Assembly: GCA_045541135.1 (NCBI GenBank)
Contig: JAZQIO010000007.1
Coordinates: 1 to 48,151, forward strand
DNA length: 48,151 nucleotides
Source of the DNA: CAZNKU01 sp045541135
GTDB lineage: Bacteria; Bacillota; Clostridia; Monoglobales; Firm-18
Reading direction: 5' to 3'
Made by a program: the position numbers and the translations under genes. The notes below the pieces were generated by a model. It did no database searches. It had not been told where the DNA came from and worked only from the letters and a program-made list of their open reading frames with translations. Below are positions 1-8,063 of this stretch, piece after piece (the stretch's first letter is position 1; every line of letters begins with the position of its first letter).

Positions 1-230
1 GTGCCACTGATGAGCACAAAGTTTCCCATAAGCCAATACGCCGTAGAGTGAGGGATTGCAAATCGTTTCGAAGTTTTGAAAAAATTGGCGTAAAATTGCG
101 CATATCATTTCCCTCTGCTGATGCGTAATTTTAGGAGTCAGTGCGATAAGTTCGCATATGACGACGGCGACAATTTTAAGAAACTGACGAATTACGAGTT
201 GCTGACCGAACGTCCCGGCGGTGGTTTTTG
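1..230. other. Gene-poor window edge with a short unassigned ORF
   Basis: No recognisable gene is seen. An open frame of 44 codons runs from ATG 121 to TAA 253-255 on the plus strand (it encodes a stretch reading ...NFKKLTNYELLTERPGGG...). It has no convincing ribosome binding site and runs into the palindromic repeat that follows, so it may be repeat-derived rather than a gene. The base composition looks less AT-rich than the neighbouring genes. Confidence 0.4.
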
Positions 231-275
231 CTTACTTTTGCCCACGCAAAAGTAAGTCCTCCGCGGACAGCGGAA
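231..275. repeat. Palindromic extragenic repeat
   Basis: A perfect 11-bp inverted repeat (CTTACTTTTGC at 231-241, loop CCAC, GCAAAAGTAAG at 246-256) is followed by a GC-rich segment, 258-275, containing CCGCGG and GGACAGCGG. The hairpin resembles dispersed extragenic hairpins common in Clostridia genomes. The GGACAG/GTCC portion is reminiscent of part of the repeat island at 9118-9139. Confidence 0.55.
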
Positions 276-312
276 ATAAAATAAAAAGACAATAACTAAT
301 CAAGTTACTGTC
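276..312 (-). terminator. Rho-independent terminator of the metallophosphoesterase gene
   Basis: Read on the minus strand, GACAGTAACT (312-303), loop TGATT and AGTTATTGTC (297-288) form a 10-bp stem with one mismatch. It is followed by a T-rich run at 287-276. It lies 36 bp past the stop codon at 349. Confidence 0.75.
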
Positions 313-348
313 CTTTAGAGTACACCTTATAAGAACTACTGTTTTTGC

Positions 349-1341
349 TTAAAATTTCAAATATCTATCCTCTACCGTTGAAGTAATGTGTCTGTTTAAA
401 AGTGTATCACCACATTCATTTGTTCCCATTTCTTCAGGAGATGCGCCTACAAATCCGCCGTCTGTACCTTTTATTTTTGCACCCTTTTCGTCCATTGTAA
501 TAATTGCAAATTGTGATTTTTCATAAGGGATGACATATTTAAGGCTTGGGAATTTTTCGTAAATTTCTGCAGAGTATCTGTCGGTACGTTGCCACTTTTC
601 TCCAACCCACATATTAGACATACAGTTTACAGTATAATACCATACTCCATCAATTTTTTCAGCCAAATCCACATGCTCGTGACCGTTTAAAGCCATCAAA
701 ACCCTGTTAGGTGCATTGTCTATAATCTTTTTAACATCCTTCCAATTAAGTATACAGCCGTTGCCATCTGTAAGCTTTTGATGTGAAAACAAAACTGAAG
801 GATAGTTTGTTGACGCCAAATCCTCTTTCAACCACTCTATCTGTTCATCGGGAAGGTATGGCAAAACCTTGTCGGGACGATAGCTTTCATCAAAATAATT
901 ACCTCTGTCATATGAAACATATTCTCCATTAAGTTTCATATAGTTAGGGTCTAAAATCACAAAGTGAAAACCACCCATATCAAAAGAATAATATGGCATA
1001 TAGTCTGCACCGTAATAATCCAGTATCTGCTGTTTAGAGCACATATCACAGTCATGGTTGCCGATTACATGGTATGCAGGTTTGCCGGAATTTTTATACA
1101 TACTTATTATCTTATCCTTATCCACATATGTAGGTGTATTAAGAGCATTTTCTATATTACCGGGGCGATTTTCCGGCTTGCATATACAATCTCTTATATC
1201 CGGATAGCAAAAGTCACCAAGTTGTATTATAAAGTCAACATTTTCCTTTTCACAATCATCAAGAAAAGCTTTAAGCCTTTCCTCACAGTCATGCATTATA
1301 TCTACATGCAAATCTGCACATACGCCGAATTTTATACTCAT
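349..1341 (-). CDS. Calcineurin-like metallophosphoesterase
   Basis: A 330-residue phosphoesterase of the calcineurin-like superfamily with no signal peptide, so probably cytoplasmic. All the dimetal-site blocks are visible: D10-x-H12 (ADLHVD), G42-D43 (QLGDF), G94-N95-H96-D97, S186-H187 and G220-H221-E222-H223. These bind two divalent metals and attack a phosphoester. The substrate cannot be read from sequence; related Clostridia proteins are annotated only as metallophosphoesterases. The ATG at 1341 has a good upstream AAGGAGGT and a TTGAAA-17-TATAAT promoter. The gene is monocistronic: a terminator follows, and the next gene is divergent. Length is normal for the family. Confidence 0.88.
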   Translation of the reverse strand: MSIKFGVCADLHVDIMHDCEERLKAFLDDCEKENVDFIIQLGDFCYPDIRDCICKPENRPGNIENALNTPTYVDKDKIISMYKNSGKPAYHVIGNHDCDMCSKQQILDYYGADYMPYYSFDMGGFHFVILDPNYMKLNGEYVSYDRGNYFDESYRPDKVLPYLPDEQIEWLKEDLASTNYPSVLFSHQKLTDGNGCILNWKDVKKIIDNAPNRVLMALNGHEHVDLAEKIDGVWYYTVNCMSNMWVGEKWQRTDRYSAEIYEKFPSLKYVIPYEKSQFAIITMDEKGAKIKGTDGGFVGASPEEMGTNECGDTLLNRHITSTVEDRYLKF

Positions 1342-1367
1342 AACGCTACCTCCTTAATATTTTGCAT

Positions 1368-1396
1368 ATTATATCACAAAAAAAATTCCTTTTCAA
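1368..1396 (-). promoter_or_regulatory. Sigma-A promoter of the metallophosphoesterase gene
   Basis: On the minus strand, TTGAAA (1396-1391) and TATAAT (1373-1368) are separated by 17 bp. Transcription would begin close to 1360, giving a short leader. Confidence 0.75.
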
Positions 1397-1423
1397 GTAT
1401 TGTAATTAAAGAGGACAAGATAC

Positions 1424-1451
1424 TTGCAAATAATATTAAATGTGTTATAAT
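1424..1451 (+). promoter_or_regulatory. Sigma-A promoter of the lipoprotein-proBAC genes
   Basis: TTGCAA (1424-1429) and TATAAT (1446-1451) are spaced by 16 bp, about 37 bp before the lipoprotein start. The leader is too short for a T-box or riboswitch, and none is visible. Confidence 0.6.
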
Positions 1452-1487
1452 AAAGGGTAGTTTAGTTTTCTGAAGGGAAGTTGAAAA

Positions 1488-2096
1488 ATGAAAAAAACAT
1501 TACTGAAAAATCTGTTTTTTATTATTATACTGACACTATGTCTTCCATCATGCTCAGGAAAATCCGAAAAACCTGACCCGACGCCTGTGACAACAACAGA
1601 AAGCAATATTGTTACCGAAGAAATTACTCCACAGGAAACAATTGACGTTGAAGAACCATCACAGCCTGAAGCTGACATTCCGGAAGACAAAGAGCCTGCA
1701 AAACCCAATACAGATATTGAAAGCCCGGATACAGGTAATTCTGAAATCACCGATGATATAAGTGATGAAGAAAAAGTAGCCACATATGTTACACAAAACG
1801 GTGCAACCCTTGAGGCTGATTTTGAAACCCGTTTTTTATCAGCAACCGGCATCAGCTGTGACTGTTCAATAATACCCAGCGGTACAACGGTGGTTATCAA
1901 CTGTAACATTTCAGGTTTAAACGATCTTGCTGAGAATGAAAAAACAAAAATAAAACTACTTGCAAGTTCAATGAAACCAACTGCAATGTCTGTACTTACA
2001 GAAGCAAACAACAATGAACCGGCAATTACAGGCATGTACTTTAATGTATGTGAAGAAGACGGTGACCTTATAACCACCGTCAGTGTAAGTATTTAA
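1488..2096 (+). CDS. Putative lipoprotein
   Basis: A 202-residue predicted lipoprotein. The N-terminus is a basic, hydrophobic signal (residues 1-21) ending in a lipobox L19-P20-S21-C22, so it is probably tethered to the outer face of the membrane. Residues 24-95 are a Pro/Thr/Glu/Asp-rich, low-complexity spacer. Residues 100-202 form a compact domain (Leu/Asp/Thr-rich, with C122-x-C124) that resembles the DUF4854-type C-terminal domain of other Firmicutes lipoproteins; that match is from memory and not certain. Function unknown. An AAGGGAAG ribosome binding site precedes the ATG. The gene ends 22 bp before proB, with no terminator between, so it is probably co-transcribed with the proline genes. 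A functional link to proline is not evident. Confidence 0.7.
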   Translation: MKKTLLKNLFFIIILTLCLPSCSGKSEKPDPTPVTTTESNIVTEEITPQETIDVEEPSQPEADIPEDKEPAKPNTDIESPDTGNSEITDDISDEEKVATYVTQNGATLEADFETRFLSATGISCDCSIIPSGTTVVINCNISGLNDLAENEKTKIKLLASSMKPTAMSVLTEANNNEPAITGMYFNVCEEDGDLITTVSVSI

Positions 2097-2118
2097 GATA
2101 TACTTTTTGGAGGATTTT

Positions 2119-2886
2119 ATGAGAATTGTAGTTAAACTTGGAACATCTACCCTTGCACATTCCACGGGCAGACTTAACATAAGAAGAATTGAAGAACTTT
2201 GCAAAGTTCTTTCAGACCTGAAAAATGCAGGTCACGAAATTATACTTGTTTCATCCGGAGCTATCGGTATGGGTGTGGGTAAATTAAGCCTTTCAAGCCG
2301 ACCGGAAGACATACCCACAAAACAGGCAGCTGCAGCTGTGGGACAATGCGAACTTATGTATACATATGACAAGATATTTACAGAATACAATCACACTGTG
2401 GCACAGATACTTATTACAAGTCCCGATATTGAAGACCAAAAAAGAAAGCAAAACTTTCATAACACTCTGGAACGTCTTTTAGAACTTGGTTCACTACCGA
2501 TTATAAATGAAAACGACACAGTTTCAACAGACGAAATTGAAATAGGGGACAACGATACGTTGTCCGCAATAGTAACAGCAAACATTAACGCAGACCTTTT
2601 GGTGCTTTTATCCGACATAGACGGGCTTTACGACAAAGACCCACACAAATGTGATGATGCAAAGCTTATTGATGAAGTTTCGGAAATAACCGAAGATATT
2701 TTAAAACTTGGCGGTGGCAAAGGCAGTTCACTTGGTACAGGCGGTATGGCTACTAAACTTAAAGCTGCTATGATTGCAACAGAGGCAGGATGCGAAATGG
2801 TTATTGCAAACGGTGCAAATCCACTTAAGCTTTATGATATTGTAGAGGGCAAGCCCGTAGGCACAAAATTTAAAAAGAGGGGTTAA
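2119..2886 (+). CDS. proB: Glutamate 5-kinase, short form without PUA domain
   Basis: Phosphorylates L-glutamate with ATP to glutamyl-5-phosphate, the first step of proline synthesis in the cytoplasm. The amino-acid kinase fold is clear: K6-L-G at the N-terminus, the LVSSGAIGMG motif, NENDTVSTDE, the LSDIDGLY-D-DP segment and the GTGGMATKLKAA segment. The protein has 255 residues and stops after the kinase domain. The C-terminal RNA-binding-like PUA domain of the roughly 370-residue E. coli enzyme is missing, as in some other Clostridia. A longer frame opens with TTG at 2107, but that codon lies inside the TTGGAGG ribosome binding site, so ATG 2119 is preferred. Only 1 bp separates its stop from proA. 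Confidence 0.95.
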   Translation: MRIVVKLGTSTLAHSTGRLNIRRIEELCKVLSDLKNAGHEIILVSSGAIGMGVGKLSLSSRPEDIPTKQAAAAVGQCELMYTYDKIFTEYNHTVAQILITSPDIEDQKRKQNFHNTLERLLELGSLPIINENDTVSTDEIEIGDNDTLSAIVTANINADLLVLLSDIDGLYDKDPHKCDDAKLIDEVSEITEDILKLGGGKGSSLGTGGMATKLKAAMIATEAGCEMVIANGANPLKLYDIVEGKPVGTKFKKRG

Positions 2887-2887
2887 T

Positions 2888-4144
2888 ATGACTACACTTG
2901 AAATATTAAAGACTACAAAATCTGCATGGCGTGACTTAAACCGTGCAAATTCTGAAGAAAAAAACAAAATACTTTCTGCCATGGCTGATGCTTTGGTGGA
3001 AAACACAGCAGAAATAATCTCGAAGAATGCCGTTGATATGGAAAATGCAAAGGGCAAAATTTCTGACGTAATGCTTGACAGACTTATGCTTGATGAAAAA
3101 CGAATTGAAGCTATGGCTCAGGGCATACGCGACATTGCAAAGCTTCCTGACCCGACGGGGGACATCTTAACAGAAGTTACACGTCCCAACGGTATGACTA
3201 TATACAAAAAACGTGTGCCTATCGGCGTGGTTGCAATAATTTACGAAAGCAGACCAAATGTCACCTCTGATGCGGCGGCACTTTCCGTAAAAAGCGGTAA
3301 TGTGTGTGTACTACGTGGTGGTAAAGAAGCTTTTAATACCTCTAACGCCATTGTAAATGCACTTAAAATGGGTATTGAAAAAGCGGGTATGAACCCCGAA
3401 ATTATAAATCTTGTTCAGGATACAACACGGCAGAGTGCAACAGAGCTTATGAAGGCAAACGGACTTGTGGACTTGCTTATTCCACGTGGAGGTGCAGGAC
3501 TTATACGTGCATGTGTGGAAAATGCTACTGTTCCTTGCATACAGACAGGTACTGGAATTTGCCATATATACATTGACGAATTTGCAGACCTTAAAAAGGC
3601 GATCACAATTGTAAACAATGCAAAGACAAGCAGACCCTCCGTATGTAATGCTGAAGAAGTTTGCATTGTTCACAAGGATGTTGCAGAAAAGTTTCTGCCA
3701 ATGCTTAAGGAAAAATTAGTTGATGAACGAAAAGAAAACAATTTGATTCCCGTTGAACTTCGCCTTGATGAAAAATCCGCAAAGATTATTGAAGGCACTC
3801 CTGCAGGGGAAAATGATTTTGATACAGAATTTTTAGACTATATACTTGCAGTAAAAGTTGTTGAAAATTCCGACGAGGCAATTTCTCACATTCTTGCACA
3901 TTCCACAGGTCACAGCGAGGGTATTGTAACCGAAAATGAAGAGATTGCGGAAAAATTCGTTTCCGAAACAGACAGTGCCGCAGTGTACGTTAACGTTTCA
4001 ACACGTTTTACGGACGGCGGTGAGTTTGGCTTAGGCTGCGAAATGGGCATTTCTACCCAAAAGCTTCACGCAAGAGGTCCTATGGGCATCGAAGAGCTTA
4101 CAACATACAAATATATTATAAAAGGTAATGGACAGGTAAGGTGA
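2888..4144 (+). CDS. proA: Glutamate-5-semialdehyde dehydrogenase (gamma-glutamyl phosphate reductase)
   Basis: Reduces glutamyl-5-phosphate to glutamate-5-semialdehyde with NADPH, the second step of proline synthesis. The protein has 418 residues, the usual length. Diagnostic segments are KRVPIGVVAIIYESRPNVTSDAA, SGNVCVLRGGKEAFNT and the catalytic cysteine C253 in RPSVCNAEEV. It also has the C-terminal GEFGLGCEMGISTQ-LHARGPMG block typical of ProA. The start ATG at 2888 sits directly after the proB stop, with an AAGAGGGGT ribosome binding site inside proB. ProA and ProB normally cooperate to channel the labile phosphate intermediate. The stop codon (4142-4144) lies within the ribosome binding site of proC. 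Confidence 0.97.
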   Translation: MTTLEILKTTKSAWRDLNRANSEEKNKILSAMADALVENTAEIISKNAVDMENAKGKISDVMLDRLMLDEKRIEAMAQGIRDIAKLPDPTGDILTEVTRPNGMTIYKKRVPIGVVAIIYESRPNVTSDAAALSVKSGNVCVLRGGKEAFNTSNAIVNALKMGIEKAGMNPEIINLVQDTTRQSATELMKANGLVDLLIPRGGAGLIRACVENATVPCIQTGTGICHIYIDEFADLKKAITIVNNAKTSRPSVCNAEEVCIVHKDVAEKFLPMLKEKLVDERKENNLIPVELRLDEKSAKIIEGTPAGENDFDTEFLDYILAVKVVENSDEAISHILAHSTGHSEGIVTENEEIAEKFVSETDSAAVYVNVSTRFTDGGEFGLGCEMGISTQKLHARGPMGIEELTTYKYIIKGNGQVR

Positions 4145-4149
4145 TTTAT

Positions 4150-4950
4150 ATGTTTAAATACAAGGCAGGCTTTGTGGGAGCAGGCAATATGGGCGGTGCT
4201 CTTGCACAGGCAGTATGTAAAAAAATCGGTGGAGAAAACGTTATAGTTTCCTGCAAAACAACAGAAGAAGCTGACGAAGTTTCAAAAAGACTGGGATGCA
4301 AAAATGGTACAGCAGACGAGGTTGTAAAAAGCTCGGAATTCGTATTCCTTGCAGTAAAACCTCAGATGATATCCGATGTTGCAAACGAGCTTAAAAACGC
4401 TCTGAACGAAAATTCGGAGTGCATAATCGTATCTATGCTTGCAGGTGTAACAACAGATACATTAGGAGAATATTTTGGTAACAGAAAGATTATAAGAATT
4501 ATGCCTAATACTCCTGCAACAGTCGGTGAAGGTATGATGCTTGTGTCAGGTAATAAAAACGTAACAGATTGGGACATTGCAGCATTTAAAGATTTGATGA
4601 GTATGTCAGGTGAACTTGACGATATTCCTGAAAATCTTATAGATGCGGCAACTGCAGTTTCAGGCTGCGGACCTGCATTTGTGTATATGTTTATAGAGGC
4701 ATTGGCTGACGGCGGTGTAAAGTGCGGTCTTTCAAGGGACAAGGCTATTAAATATGCGGCACAAACACTTTTGGGAAGTGCAAAAATGGTTCTTGAAACA
4801 GGAAGACATCCCGAAGAGCTTAAGGATGCTGTGTGTTCACCGGGAGGCAGTACAATAGCAGGTGTGCACAGCCTTGAAAAGGGTGCATTCAGAAGCTCTG
4901 CAATAGATGCTGTGGAAGCGGCATACAAAAAAACACAGAAATTAGGGTAA
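4150..4950 (+). CDS. proC: Pyrroline-5-carboxylate reductase
   Basis: Reduces 1-pyrroline-5-carboxylate to L-proline with NAD(P)H, the last step of the pathway. The N-terminal Rossmann fingerprint GAGNMG is at residues 10-15, and the family signatures SGCGPAFVYMFIEALADGG and SPGGSTIAGVHSLE are in the C-terminal half. The frame opens with GTG 4141, overlapping proA by 4 bp. The AAGGTGA at 4138-4144 is, however, ideally placed for ATG 4150, giving 266 residues, close to the family norm. Having proB, proA and proC consecutive gives a complete glutamate-to-proline route in one operon. Confidence 0.95.
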   Translation: MFKYKAGFVGAGNMGGALAQAVCKKIGGENVIVSCKTTEEADEVSKRLGCKNGTADEVVKSSEFVFLAVKPQMISDVANELKNALNENSECIIVSMLAGVTTDTLGEYFGNRKIIRIMPNTPATVGEGMMLVSGNKNVTDWDIAAFKDLMSMSGELDDIPENLIDAATAVSGCGPAFVYMFIEALADGGVKCGLSRDKAIKYAAQTLLGSAKMVLETGRHPEELKDAVCSPGGSTIAGVHSLEKGAFRSSAIDAVEAAYKKTQKLG

Positions 4951-5035
4951 TATTTTAAAGAAACACAGCAATTAATTTAAGGCATATAATATTTTTGTAG
5001 TTTACAATTAAATAAAAAAACAAGGGGGATTTAGT

Positions 5036-6517
5036 ATGGTTACATACAAAATGCCTGAAGAAAAGGGCATAAAATCTGAAAAAATAAAAAAGTATGTTGA
5101 AATTCTTGAAAAAGCAGGTCTTTCAACACATAACTTGGTTATCGCAAGAGGTAACGACATAGTTTACGAAAACTACCGGGCACCTTTTCACAAGGACTTT
5201 TTGCACAGGCAGTATTCTGTAAGCAAAAGCTTTGTTGGAATCGCAGTAGGCTTTCTTATTCAGGACGGGAAATTAAACCTTGATGATAAAATTGTAGACT
5301 TTTATGACGAAGCATACGTTGAAGGTTGCGGCGAAATGATGAAGAAACAAACAATTCGCAACATGCTTATGATGAGCACAGGTCACGGTGATGAATATTC
5401 TTCTTGGTTCAGCCACAAACCCCAGGACAGAGTGAAACTTTACTTCGAAACAGGCAGTATGGGTTTTTGCAAAATTCCCGGAAGTACCTTCCGTTATGAC
5501 AGCCCCGGTTCATTTGTGTTGGGTGCATTGGTGGAAAAAATTACAGGTATGCCTTTTATGGAATATCTTCGCATAAAGATGTTTGACAAAATCGGTGTTT
5601 CAAAGGAAGCACATTGCCTGAAGTGTCCCGGAGGTGCATCCTGGGGTGATTCTGCAGTTTTGTGTACTGCAACTGACCTTTTAAAGGTTGCACGCTTTAC
5701 AATGAATTACGGCAAATGGAACGGTGAACAGATTTTGAATGAAGAATACCTTCGTGATGCTACTTCTAACCTTATTCCTACTGCTCCTACATCCGACCAT
5801 CCGTCAGAATACGGTTACGGCTATTTAATCTGGAAAACACAGCAAGACGGCTTTTTCTTTAACGGTATGGGTTGTCAGTTTGCAATCTGCGTACCTCATA
5901 AAGATATTATAATGATTTACAACGGTGACAATCAGGGAATGGCATCCGCCAAGACAATCATTATAGACAATTTCTTTGACCTTATTGTGGATACAGCAGA
6001 TGATTCAACAGAAGCTAATGAAAAAGCATATAAAGAGCTTTGCGATTACAGTAAGGAACTTAAGCTTATGTATGCAAAAGGTGATAAGACTTCACCTATG
6101 GCTGAAAAAATAAACGGTAAAAAGTTTGTGCTTGAAGAAAACCAAATGGGTATAAAGTATGTTAAATTCACCTTTGAGGGCGATGAAGGCAAAATCGAGT
6201 ACGAAAATGAACAGGGTGAAAAGTCCTTCAAATTCGGCTTTGGCAAAAACGTGTTCGGAGTCTTCCCTCAGGAGGGATATGCAAAGGAAACAGGTTCATT
6301 CTTTGCACCGGGAAATTACTACAAATGTGCCGCGTCTGCAGAATGGCAGTCAAACAACACACTGTACCTTAACGTGCAGGCTATTGACGACTACTTTGGC
6401 CGCTTGCACATGTATTTCCAATTTATGGACGAAAATACAATAAGTGTATGTATGAAAAAAACGGCAGAAGATTTCTTTAATGAATACAGAGGTATGGCAA
6501 CAGGTAGTGCAAAATAA
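5036..6517 (+). CDS. Serine hydrolase of the beta-lactamase/esterase family
   Basis: A 493-residue protein with an N-terminal beta-lactamase (class C/penicillin-binding-like) domain over roughly residues 25-330 and a C-terminal beta-rich domain of unknown role. The nucleophile motif S61-V-S-K64 follows RQY, and the second motif is Y154-D-S in FRYDSPGS. The third motif region is probably FFFNGMGCQ, near residue 280. There is no signal peptide, so it probably acts in the cytoplasm. Relatives include esterases, 6-aminohexanoate-dimer-type hydrolases and D-aminopeptidases; the substrate cannot be assigned. The gene starts 85 bp after proC with its own AAGGGGGA ribosome binding site. A strong bidirectional terminator follows. 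Membership of the proline operon is possible but unproven. Confidence 0.85.
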   Translation: MVTYKMPEEKGIKSEKIKKYVEILEKAGLSTHNLVIARGNDIVYENYRAPFHKDFLHRQYSVSKSFVGIAVGFLIQDGKLNLDDKIVDFYDEAYVEGCGEMMKKQTIRNMLMMSTGHGDEYSSWFSHKPQDRVKLYFETGSMGFCKIPGSTFRYDSPGSFVLGALVEKITGMPFMEYLRIKMFDKIGVSKEAHCLKCPGGASWGDSAVLCTATDLLKVARFTMNYGKWNGEQILNEEYLRDATSNLIPTAPTSDHPSEYGYGYLIWKTQQDGFFFNGMGCQFAICVPHKDIIMIYNGDNQGMASAKTIIIDNFFDLIVDTADDSTEANEKAYKELCDYSKELKLMYAKGDKTSPMAEKINGKKFVLEENQMGIKYVKFTFEGDEGKIEYENEQGEKSFKFGFGKNVFGVFPQEGYAKETGSFFAPGNYYKCAASAEWQSNNTLYLNVQAIDDYFGRLHMYFQFMDENTISVCMKKTAEDFFNEYRGMATGSAK

Positions 6518-6524
6518 TTTTCAA

Positions 6525-6558
6525 AAAAAGAGCTGTGACTTAAATCACAGCTCTTTTT
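6525..6558. terminator. Bidirectional rho-independent terminator
   Basis: AAAAAGAGCTGTGA (6525-6538), loop CTTAAA and TCACAGCTCTTTTT (6545-6558) form a perfect 14-bp stem flanked by A and T runs. It sits between the convergent serine hydrolase and DUF4190-like genes. Confidence 0.92.
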
Positions 6559-6561
6559 AAA

Positions 6562-6795
6562 TTACAATGAAGCAACAAATGCTGCACATGCAATCCACAT
6601 AATAAGACCCCATGCTACTGCAATTATGGACAAAACAAGACCTGCTGTTGCAACGCCTCTTTTGCTTGCGTCTTTTCTGCCGACAGCACCAAGAATGATA
6701 CCCACTATACCAAGTATAGCTGACAACCATCCAAATACGCCAAAGAAAGATAGTATCAATGCTATAATGCCTAAAACTAATGATGCAATACCCAT
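6562..6795 (-). CDS. Small DUF4190-like membrane protein
   Basis: A 77-residue, strongly hydrophobic protein. Two predicted membrane helices (residues about 3-37 and 48-72) are separated by a short basic loop, GRKDASKRG. The Gly/Ile/Leu-rich helices and the loop match the DUF4190 family of small Firmicutes and actinobacterial membrane proteins, whose role is not established. The start ATG 6795 has an AAAGGAGG site 7 bp upstream. The gene stands alone, with a perfect consensus promoter overlapped by palindromic TGTCA/TGACA boxes. It should therefore be strongly expressed and probably repressed under some condition. Confidence 0.75.
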   Translation of the reverse strand: MGIASLVLGIIALILSFFGVFGWLSAILGIVGIILGAVGRKDASKRGVATAGLVLSIIAVAWGLIMWIACAAFVASL

Positions 6796-6833
6796 TACTA
6801 TGCCTCCTTTCCTTCATATTCTAAATCCATTAA

Positions 6834-6876
6834 TGTCATTATATGACAAATTTTGTAATTTGTCAAGATATGTCAA
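6834..6876 (-). promoter_or_regulatory. Perfect consensus promoter with overlapping palindromic operators
   Basis: On the minus strand, TTGACA (6866-6861) and TATAAT (6843-6838) are separated by exactly 17 bp, matching the sigma-A consensus at all 12 positions. The spacer is a palindrome: TGACAAAT (6844-6851), 6 bp, ATTTGTCA (6858-6865). A second inverted pair, TGTCA (6834-6838) and TGACA (6844-6848), covers the -10 box, and another TGTCA lies at 6871-6875. A repressor binding here would block RNA polymerase. The regulator is unknown. Confidence 0.85.
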
Positions 6877-6962
6877 ATTGGATGATTTTTATCATATTTT
6901 CAAATACAATTCGTTAAGAAAGCGAATTTTATTATAAGCTAACTGCCTGATATACTTTTGTT

Positions 6963-8036
6963 TCAACGTCTCTTGGCTTCAATTTTTCTTACAATCTCGT
7001 CACCAACTTCACTGGTGGAATTATTTCCGCCCAAATCTGCTGTAAGCACTTTTTTCTCACAAAGTACTTCTTCAATGCAATCAATAAGTACTTTTCCCCA
7101 ATCGTTATGTCCAAAGAAATCAAGCAACTGACTTGCAGACCACACCGTTGCCAACGGGTTTGCCTTCTGTTGACCTGCAATATCAGGTGCAGAGCCGTGA
7201 ATAGGCTCAAACATTGAAGGGAACTGTCTTTCAGGATTAAGGTTTGCACCTGCTGCCAATCCCATTCCTCCGGCAATTGCAGCACCCAAATCCGTTAATA
7301 TATCACCAAACAAATTCGATGTTACAACAATTTCAAATCTTTTCGGATCCTTAATCATAAACATACTTGCCGCATCAACAAGATAGGAATATGTCTTTAC
7401 CTCGGGATATTCTTTACCGACTTCTTTAAATATCTGATCCCAAAAAACCATAGAATAATTAAGGGCATTACCCTTACTTATGCTTGTAAGTGATTTGTTC
7501 TCTGCCTTTGCAAGTTCGTAAGCATAGCGTATAATCCTCTCACAACCTTTTCGTGAAAAAACGCCATCCTGAATAACAACTTCATTGGGCTTACCTTTAA
7601 ACAACCAGCTACCGCTGCCTGCGTATTCTCCCTCTGTATTTTCTCTGACAAAAATCATATCTATATCTTCTGTAGATACATCTTTTAACACATTGGGAGC
7701 GCCCTTTAAAAGTTTTACGGGACGAAGATTTACATATTGGTCAAAGCTTTTTCTTATAACCAAAAGCAAATCCCAAAGTGAAATATGGTCAGGAACACCC
7801 GGTGCACCTACAGCACCTAAAAATATTGCATCAAACTTTTTTAGCTGTTCAATACCGTCATCCGGCATCATTTTACCATTTTCCTTGTAATAGTTACAAC
7901 CCCATGGAAAATATGTAAATTCAAAGTCAAAGCTACCGTCAATTTTTGCAACTGTTTTTAATACCTTAACACCTTCATCGATTACTTCAGGACCTATGCC
8001 ATCTCCTGCTATTACTGCTATTTTATGTACATTCAT
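6963..8036 (-). CDS. dmlA: D-malate/tartrate dehydrogenase family (isocitrate/isopropylmalate dehydrogenase superfamily)
   Basis: A 357-residue NAD-dependent beta-decarboxylating dehydrogenase. The fold markers are IAGDGIGPEV (residues 9-18), SISKGNALNYS and the metal-binding NLFGDILTDLGAA. The substrate-loop region reads SLWDLLLVIRKSFDQYVNLRP, typical of tartrate/D-malate dehydrogenases (DmlA/TtuC type) rather than LeuB or isocitrate dehydrogenase. The likely reaction is D-malate + NAD to pyruvate + CO2 + NADH. The frame opens upstream at 8063, but an AAAGGAGG site places the start at ATG 8036. A LysR regulator is divergent, as dmlR is from dmlA in E. coli. The exact substrate (D-malate, tartrate or a 3-alkylmalate) remains inference. 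Confidence 0.85.
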   Translation of the reverse strand: MNVHKIAVIAGDGIGPEVIDEGVKVLKTVAKIDGSFDFEFTYFPWGCNYYKENGKMMPDDGIEQLKKFDAIFLGAVGAPGVPDHISLWDLLLVIRKSFDQYVNLRPVKLLKGAPNVLKDVSTEDIDMIFVRENTEGEYAGSGSWLFKGKPNEVVIQDGVFSRKGCERIIRYAYELAKAENKSLTSISKGNALNYSMVFWDQIFKEVGKEYPEVKTYSYLVDAASMFMIKDPKRFEIVVTSNLFGDILTDLGAAIAGGMGLAAGANLNPERQFPSMFEPIHGSAPDIAGQQKANPLATVWSASQLLDFFGHNDWGKVLIDCIEEVLCEKKVLTADLGGNNSTSEVGDEIVRKIEAKRR

Positions 8037-8063
8037 CTGCCTTACCTCCTTTTTATTATACAT

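Noticed and set aside
964..1473. 169-codon plus-strand frame opposite the metallophosphoesterase
   Set aside because: It lies antisense to a gene with complete catalytic motifs, has low-complexity composition and no ribosome binding site.
1342..1487. Possible T-box or proline riboswitch before the proBAC region
   Set aside because: The leader after the predicted promoter is only about 30 nt and shows no specifier or antiterminator structure.
1445..2204. Minus-strand frames over the lipoprotein and proB
   Set aside because: They are antisense shadows; the plus-strand lipoprotein has a signal, a promoter and a ribosome binding site.
3311..3673. Minus-strand frames within proA
   Set aside because: ProA is intact at normal length, so these are shadows without initiation signals.
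4362..4928. 188-codon minus-strand frame within proC
   Set aside because: It is the antisense of a conserved P5C reductase and has no homology that I recognise.
6989..7285. Second minus-strand frame in the dehydrogenase, considered as a frameshift sign
   Set aside because: The main frame is continuous with all motifs, so no frameshift is needed.
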